Assembly: GCA_031761405.1 (NCBI GenBank)
Contig: JASEVX010000003.1
Location: 115,218,116-115,282,115, forward strand
Direction of reading: 5' to 3'
Source: Serripes groenlandicus
Taxonomy: Eukaryota > Mollusca > Bivalvia > Cardiida > Cardiidae
DNA: 64,000 nucleotides
Positions 22,060-33,700 of this stretch are shown here, one piece after another (within the stretch, counting starts at the first letter, position 1; every line of letters begins with the position of its first letter). A program made the translations under genes and the position numbers. The notes under the pieces are model-generated. The model saw nothing but the letters and a program-made list of their open reading frames with translations, had not been told where the DNA came from and ran no database searches.

Positions 22060-23070
22060 GATTCATTTAATGGCAAATATGAATACTATGTTTCGTGGAA
22101 AGACACTTTCAAACAAGTAATGTGTGACATCGGAGCAAGTACAACTGAGGTACTTGATTTATATGTTAGTCAGGGTCGATTCAAAACAGATAAACTGAAG
22201 CTAGGGTACCATTCGGATTTTTCTGCGATTTCTTGTTTGACAAGGCAGTGACATTCAATGATCCTAGTTTTGACTTTGACATTAGGCCAACTAATAGGGA
22301 CACTTCCAAATTGTTCTGTGCCAAAACTACTAGTTCTGAAGTTGCCAAACCATTATCATGTTTCATTCACAATGGCAAACATGATTTAATTGAGTGCAGA
22401 ACTTTCCAACACAAACGTCTGGAAGAACGTTAACAAATTTTGAAACAGCAAGGAATTTGTTTTAGATGTTGCGCGAGAAACATTTGTGAAAAGACTGTGA
22501 TCAGTCTATTAAGTGCATTGAATGCTATAATCAGAACCATGCAACTGCTATGCATGTGTATAAAACATTCTGTGATAAAAATGGCCTGAACAATGGAGGG
22601 GAGAAAACTACTCGGAACCAGTCAAATTTTTAAGTAGCGTCGAGGTGTATATAATTGACGACCCAAAGTAACTATTCTCTCACCAAACCGGAATTGTTCA
22701 AACATTTCAACATTAGGACAGTTGCATATTCAATTAGAAGCTGTAGTGGTAAAGTAACTCTGAACGGCAGAAGAGCCTGTTATTGAATCTACTGACGGGC
22801 TAGAACAATTAAAGTAGCAATCCACATCCAGCATGTTTGCAGACTTGATTCCTCCAATCGACAAAAAGGCTGATATTCTTTTTCTTATAGGTAAGGAGGC
22901 AATGCCACCCAATCACGTCTTAGATCAGAGATTGGGAAATCCGGACGAGCCTTTTGCTCAAAGACTTAAATTGGGCGGAGTAATCATAGGTGAATGTTGT
23001 CTGGACAATATGCATGTGCCTCAACAAATAAACACTATGAAAACACAAAAAATTGACATCCATCAGTAAT
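22060..23070 (+). pseudogene. BEL/Pao-type LTR retrotransposon relic (gag and protease part)
   Basis: Broken frames in order. At 22040-22160: a RLDSFNGKYEYYVSWKDTFK segment like the DUF1759 gag region. At 22360-22480: CFIHNGKHDLIECRTF ... LEER ... QGICFRCC, resembling the Cys/His knuckle of BEL/Pao gag. At 22833-23060: ADILFLIGKEAMPPNHVLDQ and PFAQRLKLGGVIIGECCLD, a typical protease/polymerase-junction segment. Stops and frameshifts separate them. No LTRs were recognised, and reverse transcriptase and integrase are absent. The relic begins right after a MITE (21817-22039). Confidence 0.75.
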
Positions 23071-25195
23071 GGAGCCGTGTGAACACGTTTTAAGCACCAA
23101 AATGTTGTTCACTACAACAAAAGACGACAATAAAAACAGTTGGTCATGGGAAGACAATCAATTCTCCATGATGATGTTTGAAGAAATGAAACAATACACC
23201 AATACACATTAATAAAGTGTCAATGACAATTAAAAACAAATAGGTATGTAGTGCAGCGAATCTACAATCCAGCAATATTATTGATCTACAAGTCACATTA
23301 TTACGTCAACAAATATGTATGTATTTACACACAGCCAGCGCTATAACCATACACAGCTTACCCTCATGCAGACGTTTGCAGTAGAGGACTTTTGAAACTA
23401 TAGTGGCAAAAGGAGAAATTGTTCATGAGCAATTTCAACTGTATTCAATAATCGTACTTTAATTCATTTTAAAATCATTTTCATATTCTTACCTAGATCC
23501 TTTTAGTCATCTGATACAGATGGTCATATGCGCGAAATGGATAAAAAGGTCCTAATTCAAATTATGGCACCATATAACGGGAATTGGAATTTAACCAGAA
23601 TGGCTTTAATTTCAGATTTCCCTCAATAGTCTCATCTATTGGTAAACACACATCCTTTTTGGCTGCAAAAAACTTTTACACTTGAACACATTTTGAAGCA
23701 GATGACTGATCTAGGCAAATAATATCGAAAATATGGTAGATAAAGTTATTATAAAAAATATACATGTATATCTTATCAAAAGGAAGACATCAATAAAACA
23801 TAAATGACTGACAGACTGTCCAAAAGCAAATGAAATTCCAGAATATCAGTCAAGATTATTTTTTTCACAAAAAGTGAAGGTGGTCTCAGTGACCCAACCT
23901 TAGCATATCAGATCCAAATGTATACATGTATGTTCAGAAGTTTATCTAAATCTACTTTAGCCAATTGGCAAGCAGCATACAGCCAGACTAAAAATAAGCT
24001 TCTTGGATGAGCAGGTAAATCAGGTTATACACTGGTTGCAAGGTTGGTTTTCCTTGAGCAAAGCTTGAATCGATTTGATAAATTCATAAGGTACATTAGA
24101 CAAAAACCATGATGGCAAAAAAAATCTTTTCTATATAGGCGATATGCAGCGGAAATCTTTGAAACCACATAGGCAAAATATGGAATAAATCTATAAATGA
24201 AGGTACATGTATAATTACTGCAGAAAGATAAAAAACATTGTGGCAAAAGGAGAAGTGCTCATTTTGAGCAATTTCTCCTTTTGCCACATTGTTTTCAGAA
24301 TTTGTCTACTTTAATGGTTTGCCTGGAGCAAAGCTGGAATATATTTGATAATTTCAAAAGATCAATTAAAGTAGGGTACATGTCAAAAATCATGATGGCG
24401 AAAATAACTTTCCCACAAACAAGAAATTTGCAGCAGACATCTTTGAAACCATATTGGCAAAAATATGTGGCATAAGGACAAACAATTTCAAAATACATAC
24501 TTTCTCAATTTACTACAATGTTTTCAAAAGTTGTCTGCTGCAGATGTGTCTACAAATGGGAAAGGTACATGACAAATCTGTCCGGGCCAGATATGGTGTC
24601 TGGACCTTTTAACTGCATTAACATAAAAATATTTCACAAAATAAAATGTAAATACTTGAAATTGTATTAATTCTATAAAATACAAAATAGATCTATATAA
24701 GTATGTAAAATATACACTAGAAACAATACAAATTGAAATTTCAAATATTTCATTATTTTGTCAGATATATTTGCCATTTGAAGTAGAATACACATATTTT
24801 ATGAACAAGCACCTGTGGGGAATAAAGCATTAAAAAGATAACATATAATGATAGATCTATGATGAATATAACATGAATAAAATAAATTTTCTGAGCAACA
24901 ATAATACACGAGTGATTAGTTTAACCTTTTCTACCTGCAGACGCATCTAAAGCAGACGACCTTTGAAAACACTGTGGCAAAAGTAGAAATTGCTCATAAT
25001 GAGTAATTTCTCCTTTTGTCATTATGTTTTAAACTAAATTAAATAATTAAGATTTCATCTACAGAGAAATGTGATCATTTGTTGTTGATGTTTTCAAAGT
25101 CGTCTGCTGCAGATATGCAGGGAATGGGTTCGGACATTCTTTTCCTTGTAAACATAACGATTTTATTAACAGATGAAATAACTTTCTAGGGCGGT

Positions 25196-25700
25196 GGGGC
25201 CTCAATAGCCCAGTCAGTTACAAAGAGGGTTATCAAGCAAAGGGGTCACGAGTTTGAATCCTGGCTCAGCCATACATTCCTTTGATTGAAAAGTCATTGT
25301 GACTAGCGTATTTTCACTCGAACCAACGGGCTTAAAATTCTATGTGGGACGTAAGCCAGTTGCCTTGAAAAAGTTGTTATGTGGATTTGTTTGTTTGTTT
25401 GTTTGTTTGTTTGTTTGTTTGTTTGGAGTTTAAAGCCTCTTTCAACAGCTTTGGTCATATCACGGCGGTCAGTGCACCTACCCATGTTTTCCTGGCTTTC
25501 CCACACCAGTACTTACACAACATTCTTTCGAAGCATATGACTACTTTCTCACATAGATCAGAGGTGAGAGGCAATGGAAAACATCGCCCGAAAGAATAAC
25601 GCCGCAACCGGGTATCGTGTTATGTGGAGTACTGGTGAGAGAGGGAGAAAACACATGGTAAGGTGAACTGGCTGCCGTGGAAAAACGGAAATACTGTTGG
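25196..25700 (+). repeat. SINE interrupted by (GTTT)n and an antisense SINE piece
   Basis: Plus-strand head 'ctcaatagcccagtcagtta ... gggtcacgagtttgaatcct' runs to 'gttgttatgtgg' at 25384. A (GTTT)n tract and a reverse SINE 3' part ('tcatatcacggcggtcagtg', 25452-25605) follow. The plus-strand body resumes at 25616 ('gttatgtggagtactggtga') to its tail. Confidence 0.7.
25384..25427. repeat. (GTTT)n microsatellite
   Basis: About ten GTTT units. On the minus strand this is an AAAC tail, fitting an inserted antisense SINE that ended in an A-rich tail. Confidence 0.95.
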
Positions 25701-25783
25701 CTTAAACTAATTTATTTTACATTGATTGTGAAACAAGCTTTCAGCTTATATTAAACACGCTGGTATGTCTTCTTCCTGGAGAC

Positions 25784-26013
25784 TTAACCCTTTCCCTCAT
25801 ACGACAATTCTGCAGCAGACGACTTTGAACGTATTTTGTCAAAACATAGAAAATCTCCATAATTGAATGGATAACCTATGACAAAATGTGGAAAACATTG
25901 TGGCAAAAGGAGAAATTGCACGTTTTGTGCAATTTCTTCTTTTGTCACTATGTTTTTAAAAAGCCGATTGCTGCAGAGGCGTCAGAAAGCGTCTATATGA
26001 GGAAAAGGGTTAA
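25784..26013 (-). mobile_element. Family A MITE, full length
   Basis: Reverse copy with the 'gcacgttttgtgc' hairpin variant; both TTAA present. Confidence 0.92.
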
Positions 26014-26026
26014 CCAGTACTCGCAC

Positions 26027-26135
26027 TGTTTCTGTGGAAAAATCCAAAAGTCAGAGCCGGCTCATCACAGGACTCAAACCCGGGACCGTTGGTACAAAAG
26101 GCCAACGCTCTACCTCTGCACCACTGTCTTCCACA
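26027..26135 (-). repeat. tRNA-like SINE head
   Basis: Minus strand: 'gtggtgcagaggtagagcgt' (box A), a GTTGG/CCAAC stem, and 'cgggtttgagtcctg' (box B). The anticodon loop would be 9 nt and the T-stem is mispaired, so it is not a working tRNA. Confidence 0.6.
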
Positions 26136-26544
26136 AATACTGTTGAAAAGGTCATTCTACTGTGAACAATCAAATTTGTCTAGGTCAATTAAGCTATGGT
26201 GAGAAACATGTCCATGAATATTGTGCCCAAGCTAATACCTTTCTAGCATGAAGCTGCATATGCCAAAGATGACTGTTAGACACAATGTGTCAAACAACAT
26301 AATATGATATACATTCAACAACTGTACTTTCAACATTTGAGATTTTCCTCATTGTTGCCTAGATGTTTCCGAAGCTGTCTGCTGGAGATTCTTTGTATTT
26401 GGGAAAGGGTTAATGATTGAGGATTAGATAAGTAATGTTCCAGTAAGAATAAGAGCATGTTTTGACGATGTCCTTTTCCCACTACATGTACAGGTGTTAC
26501 TATACCCGTACTTGTTTTGTGACAGGCTTACAAAAACAAAGCTG

Positions 26545-26650
26545 GTAATGGCTGTTTGTTTCATCAATAAATAATAAAGAAACGACAACATTACCATGGT
26601 AATGGCCGTTTGTTTCATCAATAAATAATAAAGAAACGACAACATTCAAC
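26545..26650. repeat. 53-bp tandem duplication
   Basis: 'ggtaatggc(t/c)gtttgttt' through 'aagaaacgacaacatt' occurs twice in a row with a 53-bp period, differing by about one base. Confidence 0.9.
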
Positions 26651-27073
26651 AAGGAGAAATATAAACAATATTATATAAGCAGTAATCAACTAAGAAGATA
26701 AATATAAAACAGAATCACATTCTGGTTAATAAATAAACACTGACAGATTTAATACAAACAAGTCAAATTGCATCTTGACTGAAAAATAGTTTCAGAAATT
26801 AAGAAAGGAATTTATAACAGATTGTTTGGACTTTTCGTGTTTCGAGACAAAACATAGGCAAACATTCTCTAATCAATTTCACTAAGTATAAAATTATACT
26901 ACTTTGTCACATCTTTACACTTTAATTTGTAAAGCTTCTCCTGTTTTCATAAGATATTTTTAATTCGGAAGTATCTTAAATTTCTATGTCAAAAAATAGT
27001 TTAAACCTTTAAAACATACATCAAATCTGCAGCAGACAACTTTGAAATCATGTGGATGTATGAAAGATCTCTT

Positions 27074-27279
27074 TTAACCCTTTCCCTCATATAGACGCTT
27101 TCTGACGCCTCTGCAGCAGACGGCTTTTTGAAAACATAGTGACAAAAGAAGAAATTGCTTTTTACACTTTTACACTTTTAGTCATAGGTTATCCATTCAA
27201 TTATAGAGATTTTCTATTTTTTGATAAAACATGTTCAAAGTCGTCTGCTGCAGAATCGTCGTATGAGGGAAAGGGTTAA
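27074..27279 (+). mobile_element. Family A MITE, one hairpin arm deleted
   Basis: Forward copy, 206 bp; the second half of the central hairpin is missing. Lies 254 bp downstream of the HSL stop codon on the HSL 3' side. Confidence 0.88.
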
Positions 27280-27532
27280 TGACAGTATAAGTATTGAATA
27301 GAGCTTTTAAAAAAATAGCTTATTATGTACATTTCTGTTTTTAATCACTTTTGAAAACATATTGATAAAAGGAGAAAAGTTCTTATGATGAGCCATTTCT
27401 CCATTTACCACAAAAGTTTTCAAAAGTTATTCTCTTATTTTTTCAGAAATTGTCCATATTTTGTTCAAAGTTAGATTCGTTATATGTGGGAATGGGTTAT
27501 AACTTTCAGCCACTATTTCCCAGATCTGGACA

Positions 27533-27739
27533 TCACTTTGACTCTTCACACCTAAGAACCTTCATTATCTTCTCCAAGCAAACATTGGAAGCTTTCTTGG
27601 CCTCAACACTCGTGTCCGAGAAACTCAGAAAACCATGAGGCAGATGGTCCACTATCTGTAGATCGACCATTTTACCCAGCTTCGACAATTTCCTCGCAAA
27701 CATTACAGAGTCATCCAGCAATGGATCAAAATGGCATGC
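27533..27739 (-). CDS. LIPE: HSL last exon (catalytic Asp and His, stop)
   Basis: 69 codons with stop. Encodes [20 protein letters not shown] and [14 protein letters not shown], ending LRCEESK. Carries the acid (Asp in FDPLLDD) and base (His in LPHGF) of the triad. Confidence 0.95.
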   Translation of the reverse strand, partial: ACHFDPLLDDSVMFARKLSKLGKMVDLQIVDHLPHGFLSFSDTSVEAKKASNVCLEKIMKVLRCEESK

Positions 27740-30700
27740 CTGAAAAATAAATGATATCAGTAAATTTGTTACCTACCGGTACTTTCAGTAGCTGAGTTTC
27801 GTTTTGCATATTGTTTTGTTGCTAAGGAAAATTAGCATGGCGACAGAAGAGCCAAGATTAGGAAAGCTTACTGTTATTGGTTTTTAAAGTAAGCCTATAT
27901 TTTCATGCAATTGCCCTACTTTTTTCTTAGCAACAAACAACATTTGAGACATTGTCTTGGGAATGGAAAGGTAAACCAATTGCAACTAGTGTAGATTCAC
28001 ATCCTTGCAGTCTGATCTTGATTTGCAATGATTTCTAATAAGTAGCATTGAAGATACCTGTGCCATATACTGCACTTTTAACCCTTTTCCACATATAGAC
28101 TCTTACTGACATCTCTGCAGCAGAAGACTTTTGAAAACATTTTAGCAAAAGTATTAATTGCTCATGATGAGCAATTTCTCCTTTTACCACAATGTTTACA
28201 ACTTTATTTAATTATTGAACTCTTGTTCTAGGATATTTGTTTACGTTTTAGTCAATATGTTTATAAAGTTGTCTGCTTCAGATTTGTTGTATGTGGGAAA
28301 GGGTTAAATCAGATAGTATCAATGTGCACATTTTTCTTTATATTCACAGATAGCAAATACCTAAAGGTTGGTCTTGGTAGAAAGCAGCTCATATGTAGTT
28401 TTCGGGCTTTCCATATGCAAACACTTTTTGACACTATCAACGCAGGCAACAGTTTTGTAAACATTGTTTGAAAAGGAGAAATTGCACAGAACAAACTGTC
28501 TTGACCCAACCTTTATGGTATAAGGATATAAAAATTCAATTTTTGAGGGGAAAAAATAATGAACCCTTTCCCCGAGTATGATACAAACAAGCTGTGATAC
28601 CTCTGCTGCAGAAATCCTATGTAAACATGGTGAAACTAGAAATATCACTAAAGGTGATGAATACCCCCAGCTGGTGCCTGACAATATACATATGTATGAG
28701 AAATTCAAGGGGCCATAACTCATTTAAAAATAATTCCAGTGCAACACTCCGACAATATGCACAACTAGGCTTAGTATCAATCATTCTTGTGAAGTTATAT
28801 TGAATTCTGACCAAGGGTTGCTGAGAAATAGTGTTCACAAGAAATGTCCACAGACCAACGGACCAACAAACCGACCGACCGACAAGCGTGACTCCTATAG
28901 GTATAATAATGACGATTTGGTTCTTTCAAACAATTTTGTTTTCAAACAATTTTGTTTTCAAACAATGCTTATAATTATGTATCAATTTAGAATTATCAAT
29001 ATACTAACAACTTTGAAGCTCTAACAAATTTTCCCAAAATCTTTCATTAAGAAGTGATATTACGTTTCCCTGACATAGATGACTGTATATGCCTCTACAG
29101 CAATTGACTTTTTAAAACAGTTAAAAAAGGTAAATATGGTAAAATAATTAATTTCTCATTTTACCACAAGGTTTTTAAATCTTTATCAGAATTTAACTTC
29201 CAATTTTTCTAGTCAAAAATTTGAAAAATCTTTATTTATGAAACTAATTTATTGAAAATAGTAAAAAATATTGTGGCAAATGCCAAAAATACCCATTATG
29301 AGCTTTGTCTCCTTTTGCCTTATTTTTTCAAAAGTCATCTGCTGTTGATGCTTTAAAATGCGTCTATATGAGGGAATGGGTTAAACTATCATATTGGGTA
29401 AAGGAACAGCATGTGAAAAAAGGGTGTACATACTATAAGATAAATATCCGGCAATCCGTGGAGCATATCATCAGGTGCCAGGAGAGGAGACATGTAAAAG
29501 TTCTTCACAATAGGCAGCTGTCTGAACAGCTGGATGGGGCTCTGTTTTATCTTTCTCTGTACCGAATATCTCCTTGGGACAAATGATCTCGACCCTGGTG
29601 GTAATTTTGGAGATAGTGGTGACCTTGACACAGGTGAAGGTGAGTTACTAGAAGAGCTATTATCTTGGTAGAATGTTTGAAAGTCCAACGACATGCTCCT
29701 GTGATGCAGTTTGTCATTCAGTGACGACGTTTTTTCACCGAGACCACCTGTTTGCCTGGAATTTACTAGTTCCAGGTTATTGAAAGATTCTTGATGGGTG
29801 TTAAAATCTGTGAACTCATTCATCTGTTGATCAAAATCAGGATTGCTGAGAGCTCTCTTAGGCAAAGTGCTGTTTGATTTCTTTCGATCTTTACCGACTC
29901 CAATATGAGATTTTTCAATACAACACTTGCCACCACATGTCCCACAAACTATTTCATAACTGTCAGCAAAATCCGTTATATCATCATTACATCTAGAATC
30001 TACATTCTCGCTCAGATCCTCTAATGAGTGACATGACCCCCTGTCCATATCCGACAGTGAACCTACTATCATGAACATATCATCTTGTTCATTGGCAAAA
30101 TCCTGACTTGCAGCATGGCAATCTATAGCATCTGTATCTACATCAATCATATCAGCTTCTGTATCAACTGTTTCCGATAATCCTCTCTCACCACTTAATA
30201 CTTCATCAACAGTTATAATAACACCCGAATCTAGCTGATGTAGTGAATCTGTAATTGGTTGTGAATGGGGGTAATCTTGTTCAAGGTTACCTTGATCAGT
30301 TCTCATTCCCTTTGTCACATTCTCTACTTGATTTTCTTGAGAGTTAGTATCAACTGCACTAATCATATCACTTGCCACTTCCAATTCATGAACATCTTTT
30401 GGACTGCATGCTAATCCAGTTCTACTTGAATCAACAGTCAGGTCAACATCATCATGATTGTCAACAGTTAAGTTAACATCATCATGATTGTCAACAGTTA
30501 GGTCAACATCATCATGACTATCAACAGTTAGGTCAACATCATCATGACTTTTAAATTCTTTTGTTTTCTTATCACTGCTATCACAGTCATCATTATCATC
30601 AACTATGCTCACATCTACAGCATCTGCATCACAATTTGAAACATGTTTATCACAGTCAAAACCCTTGTCTATCACAGTATATTTACCCTTATAATGTTGG

Positions 30701-33700
30701 GAATCCTGATTCAGATCATCACTTTCACAGACTACAAAACCGTCCTCACTTTCATCCAGATCCTCTATGCTATGACACGAGAAACTATTCTCATTTGAAA
30801 TCGGATTGCAGCTAAAAGTTGAATTTTGAACACCTTGATGGCCGTTTGCTGCACTAGATTCTGTTGGCTCATTCTCTGATTCAGCCTTGAACTCTTTACT
30901 GATTTTAGCACCAAGAGAATCTGCTGTTACATCGCCAGAGTCAACAACTTCCCAGGATTCATATTTACCAGCGTTACCATAGATTGGTTCGGCTAAGGCA
31001 CTTGAAAATTTGTCTGCTATACCTGCATATGCTGTTTCAAAAGATGAAGAGAAAATTAAGTGGTTAAACCTTTCCCTCATATAGACGCTTTCTGCCGCAG
31101 ACAGCTTTTTGAAAACATAGTGACAAAAGAAGAAATTGCTCAAAACAAGCAATTTCTCCTTTTGCCAAAATGTTAACCACTTTTAGTCATAGGTTATCCA
31201 TTCAATTAAAGAGATTTTCTATTTTTTGACAAAATATGCTCAAAGTCGTCTGCTGCAGAATTGTCGTATAAGGGAAAGGGTTAACCCTTTTTTATGACAC
31301 AATATTTATAACTCATCAAAAGATCATCCTTTCTTTTATAGAGAGTTTCTATACATTTGAATAGTGGTGTTCTGTCCTGTGCTGCAGATTTGTTGTATGT
31401 GGGAAAGGGTTAACGGTTCCCCTTTTTTTGTTTATTTCAGTGTCATCAGAAAACATCTAACTAAGGAAACAATTGCAACATCTGAAAATTCCATCTTATT
31501 ACTTAACCCTTTCCCTTATACGACAATTCTGCAGCAGATGACATGAACATACTTGGTCAAAATATAGAAAATCTCTATAATTGAATGGATAACCTTATGA
31601 CTAAAAGTGGAAAACATTGTGGGAAAAGGAGAAATTGCATGTTTTGTGCAATTTCTTCTTTTGTCACTATGTTTTCAAAAAAGCTGTCTGCTGCAGAGGC
31701 GTCAGAAAGCATCTATATGATATGAGGGGAAGGGTTAAAGTCTTTAAAAAGAGCTGAAATCATTGTGGCAACAGGAGAAATTTTCTCAGCAATTTCATCT
31801 TTTGTCACAATGTTTTCAAAAGTTGTCTGCTACAGACGTGTCAAAATGTGTCTACGAGTGGGAAAGGTTTCAATCAGGACAGACGCCCCATAGCACATGA
31901 AAACCAACCTTTAAAAGTAAAAAAAATATTAATTTTAACCTTTTGACTGCTTGAACCCATTTTGTAATTTTAGCCAGTGCCAACAGTCTCGAGCCAATAC
32001 ATCTGTCACATCCTCACCATTTTGATCAAACTAAATACTATTGACTGCTCAACAAAAAAATGATCTTAATTTTCCTAAGATTCGCTAAGGACTGTGGAAA
32101 GCTTGATAAGTATGTTTTAAAAATTCATCATTGATTAAATTGCATTCTAGGCTTTGACCCTTTCCCACATACAACAAATCTGCAGCAGATGACTTTTATG
32201 TCATACCCGAAAAAAAAATGGAAATTCCCTTTGAATGAATACAATAATTGAAAAGAGTTGAAAACATGGAGACAAAAGACGAAATTGCTTGTTTTGAGCA
32301 ATTTCTTCTTTGGTCGCCATGTTTTCAAAAAGCTGTTCATGTACCACTAAATTGCAAATAGAGAAGACCCTGATCAGAATGAGTGGTAATGCAGGCTGAT
32401 CATGATCTGCACTGGTCACAATGATATACAAACCTGCAAGACATCTGGTCAGGATACCAACAGGTAATAGTGGGTCTATCATGGACATGAGTCTGGCGGG
32501 AGATGGCGTGTACTGTACCAACATGGGTGTATAGGCCGCCATGATTCCATCTGGTACCCGTATCTGATAGGACACAGCCCTGAGTGCGGTACTAATCACA
32601 AGGTTACCACCAGCACTGTCACCAGCAAAACATACCAGCTCACCAGTCCAACCTGTGAAATAACAAGAATGATGTGCTTACCCTTTTGATGCATCTTCAG
32701 AAGAGTTCTTTTAAAAACATTGTGCAGTTTATAGTTACTGTTCTCAGAGTTATAAGGAAATAAGTTATGCCATGTCTTGCTAGGAACTCTTTGATTTCCA
32801 TAAAGAAAGTCGCTGATGACTTGAAAAAGACTTGAGCAAAGTATCCTTTACTTAACCCTTTCCCTCATACGACAATTCTGCAGCAGACGACTCTGAACAT
32901 GTTTTTTCAAAAAATAGAAAATCTCTACAATTGAATGGATAACCTATAACTAAAAGTGGAAAACATTGTGGCAAAAGGCGAAATTGCTCGTTTTGAGCAA
33001 TTTCTTCTTTTGTCACTATGTTTTCAAAAAGCCGTCTGCTGCAGAGGCGTCAGAAAGCGTCTATATGATGGAAAGGGTTAAAATGTTTTCTACTCTGCAT
33101 CAAAGATATATATCGATAGTTTCATGAAAAACGGTTGTAACTACATGTTGAACCAAATGTAGTTACAACTGTTTTGCATGAAATCCTCAAAATGTTAATC
33201 AAGTCTGATGTTAATGTGCTTCTAATTCTTAACTTTGCATTATATCTTGAGTCTAAAAACATCATATCTTATAATCAATCAATTGATGATAATACAAATT
33301 GTAGGTTTCATGCAAAATGGTTGTAACTATATCTTGATACATCCATTGTGCATGAAGCCATCGAAATGTGTTATAAATTTCATTAAAATGAATTGTATGT
33401 TATTGATTTAGCCTTACCTAGTAATTCTGGGTTTTTCAAAGCCCAGGCATAGGCATAAAAGCACTCCTCCAAAGCTCTAGGAAAAGGCAGTTCTGGGGCT
33501 AAAGAATAGTCGACAGACAGGATTGGCATCTTAAGTTGTCTTGCCCAAACTCTCAAATAATTCTGGAAAATGTCAAATTTATTCGCTAATTTTATTATGC
33601 TTATACAAAGGGAGAAATTTCCCACAAACAACAAACTTACAGCGGACAACTTTGAAATTGTCTTGGATTTCTATATTTTTTATTAGAGTTGAAAACATGG

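Noticed and set aside
26027..26135. tRNA gene
   Set aside because: Boxes A and B are present but the anticodon loop and T-stem do not fit a working tRNA; SINE-like body follows. The same applies to tRNA-like heads at 2232, 18420, 43337, 56120 and 57851.
27450..27638. 62-codon plus-strand frame
   Set aside because: Antisense to the last HSL exon, which has catalytic residues in the other strand.
30561..30815. His/Tyr-rich plus-strand frame
   Set aside because: It is the antisense shadow of the Asp-rich HSL exon 10.
33118..33184. A further member of the CAGGG micro-palindrome class
   Set aside because: Ends are not CAGGG, it is twice as long and no 7-bp flanking repeat is present.
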